NCBI GenBank assembly: GCA_935421135.1
Contig: OW285193.1
Coordinates: 1,364,001 to 1,428,000, forward strand
Direction of reading: 5' to 3'
Source of the DNA: Bugulina stolonifera
Lineage: Eukaryota; Bryozoa; Gymnolaemata; Cheilostomatida; Bugulidae
DNA length: 64,000 nucleotides
Position 1 is the first letter of the stretch. Each line of letters opens with the position of its first letter. A model generated the notes under the pieces. That model was not told the DNA's origin and made no database searches. It saw only the letters and a list, made by a program, of their open reading frames with translations. Made by a program: the position numbers and the translations under genes. Positions 48,036-59,623 of this stretch are shown here, in pieces.

Positions 48036-48571
48036 TGTCACAAATTCTGAGCAATACATGTAGACTCTCCTACTACTGTACTAGCCATATGGGCATAATG
48101 TAGGAATAAGAATATTTCATTTATATACGTGTTATAATATAAGTACATAGTATACATTTATATTGATGTCATGCTAAGGGCAATAATGAGCCATACATTG
48201 TTTACACTGACATACCTTTATTACTACTGTAACTATAGGCTACTATTGCTATAATTATTGCGCAATATTGTTTACTACTACAATGTACCTGTATACTCTG
48301 GAATGTAGTAGAATATTCTTTCAGCTGATTATGACTAATTGTTATTGTAATGATGTAATATTTTGGTGGAGAACTCACTAGAACATTCTTCTCACATATA
48401 TAAGCAAGCCCAATTTTTATAATTATCAGTTAACTTCTAGCAATAAACAAGGATATATTACACTACATACTACATCTTCTCTGCACTAGATAGACCAAGC
48501 TGTGTGTCACTTGATTATCTCTGACTACAGTGACTTCACCGAACTCTCACAAGTACTACTATCTTGTGACA
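48036..48571 (+). repeat. 3' LTR of element 1
   Basis: 536 bp, one substitution from the 5' LTR. The polypurine tract AAATGGGGGGT lies directly before it, and target copy GACGG follows. Confidence 0.95.
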
Positions 48572-48576
48572 GACGG

Positions 48577-49319
48577 TGTTGATTTAAGAGTTTCACATAG
48601 TGAATTCAACATGGCAAGTCTACTTAAAAGGTGGCAATTAGTTGTTGTGTTTTGCCAGAAAACTGTAGTTTGGTAAAAGGTGATATGGGTGCTTAATTTG
48701 TGAGCTTTAATACTGGTAGCGAGTGACAGATAGCATGGATGGTGCACTTTCAACCATGGTTTGAAAACGAACAAATATAAATTATTTATATGGTTGCATA
48801 GAGGCGAGGATGAAAAAGTCACAACTGTTTTTGTTTTGCCTGTAAATTCAAAAGTAAAAGAAGTTGTGAGACATTTCCATAAATAAAGCTGTGATTAGTG
48901 TGATATTCTTCTAGCAACTAGCTACATTTTGCCAGCATCACAAGAGTACATGAAGCGGTAGTGGCAATGAATCACTGCCAAACAAAGCAATCCAATTGAA
49001 CATTTTTCTCCTAGATCCTTGTGGCCGCGGGTGAACGTTAGTTTTTCTTTCTGTGAATTGTGTTAATTGTTAATTGTACCTGACTCAAACAGTGAGTGGT
49101 TATAACAGCAATGAAAATCGCTATTCTAATATTTTATGACAATTTTGCAACTCTCAACATTTTTAACAGCTACTCAGTTTTCGGGGTCACAAAGCTCCTT
49201 AGTCTTAGCACTTTGTAAAGCCTTCAATAAAACTTGCTAGAAGATAGGGATTTTTATTCAAAATAATAGTAGAGTTTTCACAAACTCTAAAACTCCGTAT
49301 TATTAGGGATAGTGTGAGG
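48577..49319. other. Spacer with no recognised feature
   Basis: Short open frames only. No repeat or gene family was recognised. Confidence 0.4.
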
Positions 49320-49327
49320 GGAGTAAC

Positions 49328-50167
49328 CATAGATATAATATAAAGACTAGATAGGACACCCTGTGTTAATGCTCCAATGCTCTTTGTCCTACTAAATTAT
49401 GGAAAATCCCCACGACGTAACGTATTATAATGCAGTGTCAATAAACTAAGCTACATGTATGTTACTCACACTGCATGCACAGCATTATTATTGCTTTTAA
49501 AAATATCATAATACTTTTATCCTCACTTGATAGGTCTGTAATTATCCTGTGGCACTTAGATATACTGTAACATGGTCAGCACATGTTTAGCTATTGGCAA
49601 AACAGCATGCAGCTCCAATTTTTATACTTAGCACAAATATAATTTCAAATATGTGAACAAATTGATTACTTTTGGGAAGGTGGCAATAAACATTAGCCTC
49701 ACTTGACAGACTTTTTCATGGTAATAAATTTGCAGAACATTAATACATGTATGTCAAAACACAAGGACTTTGGAAACAGTTTTATAATTAAAGCAGCCTA
49801 ATTACTGTGCAGTGCTCTATTGAAACATGCATGTAGTAGGTTTACATTAGCACTTTTTAGCCCTTTTAGACAGGGTAAATAGGTAGTGTTTAGTACCATT
49901 TGATAGCTTGTTATGTGGTAATGTGCTATGCAGACATCAATTTGCTAGGATACAGATATTATGGCAGCAGGGCTTGATTTAAACCAAAGTGGTGCTAGTT
50001 TATGCTGCAGTACACCATTATAATATATAGTGTGAATCATGATTGCAGGCAACAAGTATCATGGTGAGATTACGTTACGTCGTGGGGATTTTCCATAATT
50101 TAGTAGGACAAAGAGCATTGGAGCATTAACACAGGGTGTCCTATCTAGTCTTTATATTATATCTATG
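49328..50167. mobile_element. 840-bp TIR element with 97-bp perfect ends
   Basis: 49328-49424 and 50071-50167 are inverted copies with no difference that I can see (start CATAGATATAATATAAAG, inner end CCCCACGACGTAACGTA). An 8-bp duplication GGAGTAAC flanks it (49320-49327 and 50168-50175). There is no transposase frame, so it is moved in trans. An 8-bp duplication suggests hAT, P or Merlin type; the ends do not decide which. Confidence 0.9.
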
Positions 50168-50175
50168 GGAGTAAC

Positions 50176-51239
50176 ATTACAGATGCGGTAGTGGTTTCCT
50201 GTTGAATCAGTTTATTCACACATTGTACCTCACCGCACAGTAAAACCTGTCACAAATCAATTATTAAAATTACTATTTATGAAAAAATGTATGTAAGATT
50301 CCAACTTTAAAATTAATATAAATTCCTTTGAAGCATCAATTAGTTTATGACAGCAAACAATTAATCCATAACAAATACAAAACCCAAAAACTAACCTGTG
50401 CCTCCTTGACAATCCCAATAGTTATGTGATCTCGGTATTACTGTGCAAATGTAACATAGTATTGTTAAATATACCACGTGTAATTATAAGGTAAGTAACT
50501 TGTTATCTGTAGTACATATAATACTAGACTGATTTTAGGTGGCAGGTAAAAAAACATATCTCCCAAAGGTTAATTAATTGGGCATTGCCATTGGTCAGCC
50601 AAAAAGTTACCCAGGAAACGGTCAGTTGGAGTTCAAATTTCACCATCCCATGACATTGCCAGACAAAAAGCGCAGCGAAACCAAGAAAGTGTAAATTAAT
50701 TTGCATATGGAATGAACATCTTAATGAGGAAAGCAGTTGTTATTTAACCATTTATCAATTATTTATTCAGCTAGCAACTGACTAGTTAGGTCTTCCACTA
50801 CAATGATTATTCATTAGAACAAATTTTACTGCTTCCGGGGAACCATCCGCCACCTTTTATTCTGTAATGCATCACACTTTTAAGGCAACCAGAATGTGTT
50901 AGTCTTAGAATGTGGGATTGTAGGAGGTAGCCCTTCTGTCCACGATACGCTAATACCTACTCACCATTTTCATGTTGACTGCATGTTTATTTCAAGTTTT
51001 TCGCAGCCCAGTTTTTATTGATGGGTAGTGAATAAGTTGTGCGGGATAGTTCTATGGTACCGTTTTCTAAATATTTAATGGTTCTTTAGGCCGACTCAAC
51101 CGTAACCAGACTTGCTCTCTCCAAACAGTCTGAAGACCGCAAAAATTTTTTTTGCTCACCTTTTGTGCCGTAATTAATTTTATTATTTTCCTACTATTTT
51201 CGTAATATTTCACCCCCATTCCAAGGTATATTTGAACTA
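50176..51239. other. Spacer with no recognised feature
   Basis: No gene or repeat recognised. Open frames on the minus strand near 50524-50706 and 51067-51279 match no family I know. Confidence 0.35.
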
Positions 51240-51889
51240 CTGTAGGGGAGGGTGGGGCTAGTTGCAACAAAAAACACATTTTTGGAATTAACTTCTCGTG
51301 AAATTATGATATCAGAATGTGTGTAGATTCATTAGAGGCGGAGTTTTGTTTTACACATTTGTTCCAAATCTAAAATTTGTAAGTTAAATAATTTGAAGGT
51401 TGTCATTGATTGTCTGGCTGCATGTTTTCTGTTTCAACTCGCCCTACAAAGGGGCAAGTTGAAACACCCCGTGGAGCACGTCGAAACATCTGTTATTATA
51501 AAGTAAAACTTAAATATGTTTTTCATTAATCAAGTTAGCACATTATAGATTATAACCTGTATCTATTTTTTACTAAAGATCTTGGAACTAATATATAAAA
51601 ATTAAAATATAAAATGTGATGATATGCTGTAGGCCTACAACGATTAAACAATTTAAAAAGCACACAACACACGAAAATAAAAATAATTAATTGATAGTCG
51701 GAACAATTTCTATTTAGTTTATGCAGTGTAATGACAGAAAGTGGAACAAACAGGAACAAAAACAGTGACTAAAAGCAAAATAATCTTCACAATAATTTGG
51801 CTTTCAAAATATGAAGTAGTGGAATTACTCTGCGTAATAATGTGTCTGTTTATAGTAATAATACTGCTGCACTAAATCGAAATCCGGTC

Positions 51890-53832
51890 TACTTGGCCAC
51901 TTCGTTCAGGTCATTTCCAGATCTCAACTTCAGGGCCACTCTTGCAGTCCCACCACTTGTTTTTGGCTGTGGTAGGACTCGGTCAATATAAGTTCTGTCA
52001 ACACTGTCACTGTCCTCCTTTATCTGGAAGGATGAACCCGTCTCCACTTCACTTGTAGAAGCAAATATCAGTTGTGTCGTCATCGATGCTCTCAATCCTG
52101 GCCACATAGTAAAGATGCCGTTCCTTCTTTGCATATCTAACAACCATAAATGCTCCAACAACTAGTGCATGAGGCTCAATCTCATCCTCAAGCTCACTCT
52201 CCTGATTTTGTGATTCAGAATCTGAAAGAACTACAGGCTCTTCTTCAGCTTCTGTCTCGGATTGCACTTCCACCAGCTTGCGTTTGCTCTTTTTTGCTGC
52301 CGCTTCACTTTCCTGTTTGCCTCTATCTCAAGCAGTTGTTTTACAGGTGTTGCTGTCAGCACTGTAGACTGTCAGCACTGCAGCTGTCAGCACTGTATGG
52401 CAGTTTCTCCCCTGCTATGCCTGCTGACGAGGTTGAGCTTTTGGGTAGGGTCTGATATCAGCTAGGGACACCTTCTTTCTAGAAAGCTGGATGAGGCTTG
52501 TTGCTGGAGTATTTTCTGGCTCTGTATCTAATTCCACGTTGTCAGTGTGTGGAGTATCATTGGTCACAGATAGCCGAGAGTAGGTTTCATTTTCGGCTGT
52601 TGGTGGGGACATGCTTGGGGTTGGTCTGTCACTCACATACGCAGGGAGGAAATCGGAATCTTGAAATATGCATCCATTGGGCGTATGCCAGTCTTTTTAT
52701 AACCAGCTATGATGTTTTCTGATGTTAAAGCTCTCATCATTGCTTTGGCAGAAAGTTCTCCAACATCATATAGACTTATGGTCTTCCTTGGATTGGACAC
52801 TTGCCAATCATTATAGGCTGCGTTGTAGTAGGTCTTCGGGGGCCATAGACAGACATATCTAGTGGTTGTAATTTATTGGTAGTATGAGGGGGAAATGTAA
52901 GCAGGTTTACTCCAGATTCTTTTGCTTTGTTGATAGCATTAACAGCTAGATTGCTCTGGTGGTTATCCAGCAGGAGTAGGGCTGGCTCAGAAATGGTTGG
53001 TTTGACATGGGAACTGAAATGTTCAATCCATGTGCAGAAGTCATCCTCTGTCATCCAGCCTAAGGAGCAATTCATTCCCAGTGATCCTGGCATGGTACCC
53101 CTCATGTATGCAGCATTGTTCCTATCGGTCTTTCTAAGCCAGACAAAAGCTGGAGGTGTGCTGTTACCTGAACCACTGACACAACAAATTATAGTCACAA
53201 GTGTGCCTCTCTCAGCTGATGTCACTTGAGCTACCTATATGCTGTTCTTTTCAGCAATGACCCTGGGTGGGACATGGACGGTTGTTATAGCTATTTCGTC
53301 CATGTTGTAAATTCGACCAGCCGAAATCTTATGTTTATTGATCACATCTTCGAGATTTCCGAGCAATTCTGACACAGCCTGCCAATTGAAACTGGTTGCT
53401 CTGGCAAGACTGATAGCTTCAGGTCTTCGAACAGAGTCTCTGGTGACGTTTCAGAAATGAAAGCATCCAGTCTTTCTCTGCCCAGGAACTTTCAATTCAT
53501 GTAGACGGCGTTTTCAGCTTGTTTTATACAGCAAATTGGTAAGCCAGCTTTTGACATTCCATGGTTGTAACCCCATGGTTCATTTTGGCACAAGTCAGTA
53601 GGTACTCTGCCAGTTAACTTTCAAATTTTTTGGTGAACACCTGATAGTGAAGGGAATATCCAGGCTGATGGTTTGGCCCCTTCTTAACAGCACAAGAAAG
53701 TGTACAGAAATTCACATTGCATTGTTTGGCAGGGCTGCGTATAGAACTCCCATTCTTAACGAATGCCAGGGCTGCCTTTAGGTCATTTGGATCTAGACCT
53801 CGGTTGGTTTTTCGTTTGTATGCCCTTACCAT
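51890..53832 (-). pseudogene. Pogo/Tigger-like transposase, broken
   Basis: Minus-strand pieces in order. An N-terminal helix-turn-helix like HTH_psq lies at 53832-53617 (KAALAFVKNGSSIRSPAKQC). A linker with frameshifts holds the first catalytic aspartate, YNMDE, near 53300. The DDE_1 core is at 53225-52779 (LLLLDNHQSNLAVNAI, FPPHTTNKLQPLDMSVYGP). Acidic C-terminal pieces lie at 52636-52415, 52273-52049 and 52161-51889. A stop just before VAQVTSAERG and several frame changes show it is inactive. Related families are Tigger and CENP-B/Jerky-like proteins. Confidence 0.8.
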
Positions 53833-54001
53833 ATTGACACTGTAAAGATAAAAAAATTTCCATTAGAGTTGTTTTGCCCATTAGAGTTGTTTTGACAAAA
53901 AAACACTTTGAAATGTTATTCTGACACATAAGTCTAGTCATTAGCTATAAAGTCAATGATATTCCCTTCAATGAATGCTGGTTGAATGCGCAGATAGGGG
54001 C

Positions 54002-54520
54002 TGTCACAATTTACTGTATTGTGATTCCCAGGAACTTATTACTCAGTCTTTGAATATTGTGAATACTTTATTTTTACTGAACTCACTATAATGGTTATAC
54101 TTCTTGTCACATACTTTGAGCTATACTGAAATTGTAAAACTTGGGTCTCTGCTTTTATACCTCAGAGTACCTGACACTTCAAAAATAAGTCATGCATAAA
54201 ATCATGACTTAGAAAAATTTAGTCACATAAATTGCTTGAGATAAAAATTTGGGACATTACTAATTATAGGTTGTTTACACCTCTGATTCATAAACATATG
54301 ATCACTAATACATTATAGTAGTAGCCTACTCTACTACTGTATACATAGACACTACACATGTATGTAATATTACTGTTCCATAAAACACCACTAGTACAAT
54401 ATTAGAGTGCAATGATAAAAAGATATGAAATAAAATACATGACCATTAAAACATACATATACATATAAAACCCTGCACCAATAAAACAATGATGGTATAA
54501 TATTGACTGAATTTGTGACA
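54002..54520 (-). repeat. 3' LTR of element 2
   Basis: 519 bp. The polypurine tract AAGAAGGGGGTGA (minus strand) lies next to it at 54521-54533. Confidence 0.93.
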
Positions 54521-54574
54521 TCACCCCCTTCTTAAGAGAAAATTCCATAGAATTTTCTTTACAGCACACAAATT

Positions 54575-57500
54575 CTAATCACATACAGCTCTGCTTAGGA
54601 AGTCAGCACCAAGATTATCACTTCCTTTAATTGATTTTATTCTAAAAGAATGTTCCTGCAAAAACATGGCCCATCTCATTACACGATTATTTATAAATCG
54701 GGCCTGTTTCAGATAAGTCAAAGGTTCATGATCAGTTTCGAGTACAAAGCGGGTCCCATATAGATATGGTTGGTATTTCTTAATTGCCCACACTAATGCT
54801 AAACACTCTTTCTCTATGGTACTGTAGTGTAACTCAGCACCATTCAACTTTTTGCTGGCATAGCTAATTGGGAACAACTTTCCCTCTACTTCTTGCAACA
54901 AAACAGCACCAATCCCACAATCAGAAGCATCTGTCCTTAAAACAAACGGCTTCGTCTGATCAGGTAACTTTAAGATTGGCTTTGACACAATCTTCTCCTT
55001 CAACACCCGATATGCATTCTCTGCCGCAACTGACCACTCAACCTTATTAGGCTGTCCCTTACGTGTCAAATCTGTCAATGGAACAGCTATAGCAGCATAC
55101 TCAGGAATGTATTCCCTATAAAAACCAGTCAAGCCCAAGAATGACCTAACTTCTTTCTTCGTCTTAGGCCTAGGTGCATTCTTTACTTTCTCCACATTTG
55201 AATCCATAGGACTCATTGACCCACTCCTTAACACATGACCAACAAACTCTACGTGTGTTGATCCCAAAAAACACTTCGAAGGTCGGGCTGTCAATCTTGC
55301 TTTAGTCATGCGACCCAACAGCTCAGACAGGACCTTATGATGCTCTTCCCACGTGGAAGTATACACCAAAATATCATCAACATAATTCTCGACACCAGCC
55401 ATTCCACCAATCAACTTCCTCATAGCCCTAACCAAAGTAGCACCAGAGTTCATCATACCAAAGGGCATCTTCAAGAACTCATATGAGCCATCAGGAGTGA
55501 CAAAAGCAGTCTTCTCAACATCTTCCGGGGCTACAGGGATTTGCCAATAACCCTTGCTAAGGTCAATCTTGGTGAAGTACTTGGCACCAGATAACCTATG
55601 GAACAACTCGGAAATTGAAGTCATTGGCTCAGGATCAAACAACGTAATCTTGTTCAGCTTCCTGTAGTCAATGCATACACGATCTGACCCGTCAGGCTTC
55701 TTCACAACCACAACTGGACTAGCATAACTTGAGGTAGAGCGTCTTATTACCCCCATTTGTAACATTTCCTCAATGTTCTTGCTCAAGGATTCTCTGATCG
55801 AAAATGGGACAACGTATGGATGGGAACGAATCGGGGTGGAGCTTGTCAAATTGATCTTGTGTTGAATAAGATCAGTACTCCCTGGCCTATCAGTAAAAAC
55901 ACTGGCATGTTCTTTCACTACAGCCTTCATTGCTGACAACTGATCCACATTAAGATCTGCCCCGAACCGGACATCTTCAAAAGATTCTTTGGGCACAAAA
56001 CAACCTATCTCTGGAATGTCATCATCCATAATATCCTCTTCAACACTATCTATCACCGCACAACCCACCTTGTCTAACACTCCACTGGGTTTGCTTTCAC
56101 CTTCGGTGAAGTACTTCTTCAACAGATTTGAATGATAAATGCGTCGACGACCATTTACCATCACTGCATAATCATTTAGACCAACTACCTCAACTATCTT
56201 GAAAGGACCCTTCCACTGCATCAATAACTTATTGTTGTCAGTGGGCAACAAGACCAATACCTCATCACCAGAGTTCAAAGGTTTCCTCTTGGCCTTTCGG
56301 TCATAGTAAAACTTGTACCTCTTCTGGGACTTCTCAAGATTATCCCTGGCCAACTGCAAAGTATCTTCCAACTTTTCACGAAGCTCAAACACATACTGAT
56401 ATGTATTAATGACCTCTGCGTCATTCTCCTCTGTAGTCCACAACTTCCTCAAAATATGCATGGGACCACGGACTGTACGACCATAGAGTAACTCAAAAGG
56501 GGAAAATCCACTAGACTCCTGCGGCACCTCACGATAAGCAAACAAGAGAGCATTGATATACCTGTGCCACTGCTTTGGCTGCTCACTACATAACCTTTTC
56601 AACATTTGCTTCAGTGTACCGTTAAACTTTTCTACCAGCCCATTGCACATTGGATGGTATGGAGTCGTAACCAACTGCTTTATACTAAGAAGGCGTCCAA
56701 CCTCCTTCATGCACTGAGACACAAACTGTGTACCCATATCACTCAAAATCTCCTCAGGAACACCTAACCTGCTAAAGAAATCAACTAGGGCCTCTGCCAC
56801 GGTCTCGGTACTGATGTCCTTCAAAGGCACTGCTTCAGGGTACCTCGTAGCATAATCAACCAACGTAAGAATGAAACGGTGACCCTGTTCACTTGGTGGG
56901 GCTATAGGTCCAATCAGATCTACTGCCACACGCTTGAATGGTACATCCATTAATGGCGTCTTCTGAAGAGGAGCCTTCTGCACACTCCCTTTACTAATTG
57001 TCTTCTGACAAATGTCGCACGACTGACAAAACCGACTTACATCATCATGCAACCCCGGCCAATAAAAACATGCCAAAATACGACTCTTTGTTTTGGCGAC
57101 CCCAAGATGACCTCCGAGAATAGAACAATGAGCTTGTTCCATTACTCTTTTTCTCAGCTCTGCTGGCACCACCAGCTGCTTACAATGTTCACCATTCTCA
57201 TTAGCAAAGAACCTGTACAGAATCTGTCGCTTGACCTCAAACCATTCCTTATCACCTTTAACACCCGTCTCAACCTTCTTCCAAATAGATTGCAAACTCT
57301 GATCACCTTGCTGCATCTTAACCACATCCTCCCTATCAACACTAAGGTCAGTTATCTCTTTGACCTTCAATGAAGATGGCGTCCGTTTACTTTCTCGAGC
57401 TTGAGCTCGCGTGGTCACGCCACCAATCTCCTTTGCACCATCAACAGCAACGAGCTGCGAGCCATCAACATTTCCAACAATCAAGTCATAAATACAATCC

Positions 57501-58831
57501 TTCATACTATAGGCCTTGACCTGGCCAGAAATATAAGGAGTATCAACAACAATCTTCACCCGTTGAACTTCTTGCTTGGTTCCATTCATCATAGTAAAAG
57601 TTGCATGAGTGCCTAAAAACTGCTCAGGCTTCACCAAACTCTCATGAACTACAATAGCTGTACAACCGGTATCTCGCAATACTTTCACTTTAGTATCGCC
57701 CACAAAACCATCAACCAAGGGTAGATTCTCATCATCTAAATCTTCCCTCCGGTACACAGCAACCTGCTCAGCATCCTTTCCATATGCACCAACAGGTTTC
57801 TTGACCTTCGAACTGTCTTGCCTCACATTGGGACAAAACTTGGCAATGTGCCCAAACTTCTCACACTTCAGACACTTGCGCCTTGGAACCTTACAATCAC
57901 TAGCCTTATGCCCATAACTACCACAGTTATGACATTGCACACCACTAAACTGCTGACCACTAGATAGCTCAAAACTCTTCCTCTCAACAGTCTGTTTAGA
58001 ACTGTCAGACAGCCTTCTACCATGTGCGGCCAAAAATCTATCCGCCATTTCCGCCAACTCATCTAGACTCTTAGCATTTTGCTCCTTCAAATGCACAGCC
58101 AGATCCTTTGGACAGGTCTGGAAAAACTGTTCACGAACCAATAATTGAGCCACATGCTCCAAAGACTCAGCACCTGCTGCAGTCACCCACTTGGAATAAA
58201 AATTCTCAAGTCTAACTAAGAACTGCTTAGAGCTCTCGACACCTTCAGGTCTCTCACGCCTGAATTTTCTACGGTAACCCTCCTCTGTGAGGTCATACCG
58301 CTCCAACAAAGCCAATTTCAATGACTTATAATCAACTGCATCCTCGTCTGACAAACGGGAATACACCTCTAACGCACGACCAGTCAACAATGTACACAAA
58401 TAAGTGGCCCATACACTGACATCCCAACTATTATTCTTAGCAAACCTCTCAAACCTCTGCAAGTAACTATCTAACTCGTCTTTACCATCGACAAAAACTG
58501 GCAATTTTGGACTTTTACCCATTGTACTCATACCACTGACATTTACCTTTGACTCACCCGATTTAATCTGCTCCAACTCCAATCTTTTCATCTCAACTTC
58601 ATGCTTCAATCTTCTCTCCTCAGCCTCTGCATCTGCTCTGCGCTGATTATCTGCCAGTCTAGCCTCATTCTCAGCCAATGCAATCTTATTCTCCCTTTCA
58701 CGCTGTCTCTCTTCTCTCTCAGCCGTCTGCTGCTCTCTTTCAACTGCCTGCTGCTCTTTTACAAACTGTTGTAGACTTTCTCCATCGTACCCCATTTGTT
58801 TACCAAGAGCCACCAATCTTTCAATATCCAT
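54575..58831 (-). CDS. Gag-Pol polyprotein of element 2 (gag-PR-INT-RT-RH)
   Basis: One frame of 1418 codons with the same plan as element 1. It has a charged coiled coil (about 20-95) and a gag core. Two CCHC knuckles lie near 296-310 and 316-330 (CHNCGSYGHKASDC, CLKCEKFGHIAKFC). Protease DTG is near 386 and the integrase zinc finger at about 568-608, then a D,D,E core with SDMGTQF, a GPF module, RT with YVDD near 1150, and RNase H with RTDASD near 1302. Many pol blocks match element 1 closely (CDICQKT, FKRxAVDLIGPI, ELLYGRTxRGPM), while gag and LTRs diverge, so these are two families of one clade. No stop or frameshift. Confidence 0.95.
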   Translation of the reverse strand: MDIERLVALGKQMGYDGESLQQFVKEQQAVEREQQTAEREERQRERENKIALAENEARLADNQRRADAEAEERRLKHEVEMKRLELEQIKSGESKVNVSGMSTMGKSPKLPVFVDGKDELDSYLQRFERFAKNNSWDVSVWATYLCTLLTGRALEVYSRLSDEDAVDYKSLKLALLERYDLTEEGYRRKFRRERPEGVESSKQFLVRLENFYSKWVTAAGAESLEHVAQLLVREQFFQTCPKDLAVHLKEQNAKSLDELAEMADRFLAAHGRRLSDSSKQTVERKSFELSSGQQFSGVQCHNCGSYGHKASDCKVPRRKCLKCEKFGHIAKFCPNVRQDSSKVKKPVGAYGKDAEQVAVYRREDLDDENLPLVDGFVGDTKVKVLRDTGCTAIVVHESLVKPEQFLGTHATFTMMNGTKQEVQRVKIVVDTPYISGQVKAYSMKDCIYDLIVGNVDGSQLVAVDGAKEIGGVTTRAQARESKRTPSSLKVKEITDLSVDREDVVKMQQGDQSLQSIWKKVETGVKGDKEWFEVKRQILYRFFANENGEHCKQLVVPAELRKRVMEQAHCSILGGHLGVAKTKSRILACFYWPGLHDDVSRFCQSCDICQKTISKGSVQKAPLQKTPLMDVPFKRVAVDLIGPIAPPSEQGHRFILTLVDYATRYPEAVPLKDISTETVAEALVDFFSRLGVPEEILSDMGTQFVSQCMKEVGRLLSIKQLVTTPYHPMCNGLVEKFNGTLKQMLKRLCSEQPKQWHRYINALLFAYREVPQESSGFSPFELLYGRTVRGPMHILRKLWTTEENDAEVINTYQYVFELREKLEDTLQLARDNLEKSQKRYKFYYDRKAKRKPLNSGDEVLVLLPTDNNKLLMQWKGPFKIVEVVGLNDYAVMVNGRRRIYHSNLLKKYFTEGESKPSGVLDKVGCAVIDSVEEDIMDDDIPEIGCFVPKESFEDVRFGADLNVDQLSAMKAVVKEHASVFTDRPGSTDLIQHKINLTSSTPIRSHPYVVPFSIRESLSKNIEEMLQMGVIRRSTSSYASPVVVVKKPDGSDRVCIDYRKLNKITLFDPEPMTSISELFHRLSGAKYFTKIDLSKGYWQIPVAPEDVEKTAFVTPDGSYEFLKMPFGMMNSGATLVRAMRKLIGGMAGVENYVDDILVYTSTWEEHHKVLSELLGRMTKARLTARPSKCFLGSTHVEFVGHVLRSGSMSPMDSNVEKVKNAPRPKTKKEVRSFLGLTGFYREYIPEYAAIAVPLTDLTRKGQPNKVEWSVAAENAYRVLKEKIVSKPILKLPDQTKPFVLRTDASDCGIGAVLLQEVEGKLFPISYASKKLNGAELHYSTIEKECLALVWAIKKYQPYLYGTRFVLETDHEPLTYLKQARFINNRVMRWAMFLQEHSFRIKSIKGSDNLGADFLSRAVCD

Positions 58832-59084
58832 GTTGACTTTAAGTATATCCTCAGATTATACTTGACACTGTTACACACTTTGACACTAGAGTCACTACTA
58901 CGGTGAAGTCGCCAACTGCTGTCTCACCAAACTGTCCAAGTGTCTCCTCAGACAACACTTGTTCCACTTGTAACTCCCTAACACTAGAGTTACTTACACG
59001 GTGAAGTAGCCAAATCGCTCTCTCACCACCACTGTTCAGTAACTTGTAGTAATCCAATATTTTTCTGCTTATCCTCAGTGACTG

Positions 59085-59102
59085 ATCCTGGTCATGGCAC
59101 CA
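59085..59102 (-). other. Primer binding site, tRNA-His-like
   Basis: Minus-strand TGGTGCCATGACCAGGAT, two bases from the LTR end. It differs by a few bases from the usual tRNA-His site (TGGTGCCGTGACTCGGAT); assignment to His is tentative. Confidence 0.5.
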
Positions 59103-59104
59103 AT

Positions 59105-59623
59105 TGTCACAATTTACTGTATTGTGATTCCCAGGAACTTATTACTCAGTCTTTGAATATTGTGAATACTTTATTTTTACTGAACTCACTATAATGGTTA
59201 TACTTCTTGTCACATACTTTGAGCTATACTGAAATTGTAAAACTTGGGTCTCTGCTTTTATACCTCAGAGTACCTGACACTTCAAAAATAAGTCATGCAT
59301 AAAATCATGACTTAGAAAAATTTAGTCACATAAATTGCTTGAGATAAAAATTTGGGACATTACTAATTATAGGTTGTTTACACCTCTGATTCATAAACAT
59401 ATGATCACTAATACATTATAGTAGTAGCCTACTCTACTACTGTATACATAGACACTACACATGTATGTAATATTACTGTTCCATAAAACACCACTAGTAC
59501 AATATTAGAGTGCAATGATAAAAAGATATGAAATAAAATGCATGACCATTAAAACATACATATACATATAAAACCCTGCACCAATAAAACAATGATGGTA
59601 TAATATTGACTGAATTTGTGACA
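59105..59623 (-). repeat. 5' LTR of element 2
   Basis: 519 bp. On the minus strand TATAAAAG (near 59255-59262) and AATAAA (59170-59175) are the likely promoter and poly(A) signal. Confidence 0.93.

Larger units (their letters stand above)
42939..48571 (+). mobile_element. LTR retrotransposon 1, Ty3/gypsy with INT before RT (Gmr1-like)
   Basis: Complete element of 5633 bp. The two 536-bp LTRs differ at one base (43115 G, 48212 A) and start and end with the inverted heptamers TGTCACA/TGTGACA. The 5-bp duplication GACGG flanks it (42934-42938 and 48572-48576). It has a tRNA-type primer site, a single gag-pol frame and a polypurine tract before the 3' LTR. Domain order gag-PR-INT-RT-RH departs from usual Ty3/gypsy order and matches the Gmr1 clade. 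The intact frame and near-identical LTRs mean recent insertion. Confidence 0.93.
54002..59623 (-). mobile_element. LTR retrotransposon 2, Ty3/gypsy with INT before RT (Gmr1-like)
   Basis: Complete 5622-bp element on the minus strand. It is inserted in the pogo-like transposon about 170 bp upstream of the transposase start. The 519-bp LTRs differ at one base (54437 A, 59540 G). Target duplication GGGGC lies at 53997-54001 and 59624-59628. LTR ends are TGTCACA/TGTGACA, as in element 1, though the LTR bodies look unrelated. Single gag-pol frame with the same domain order as element 1. Confidence 0.93.
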
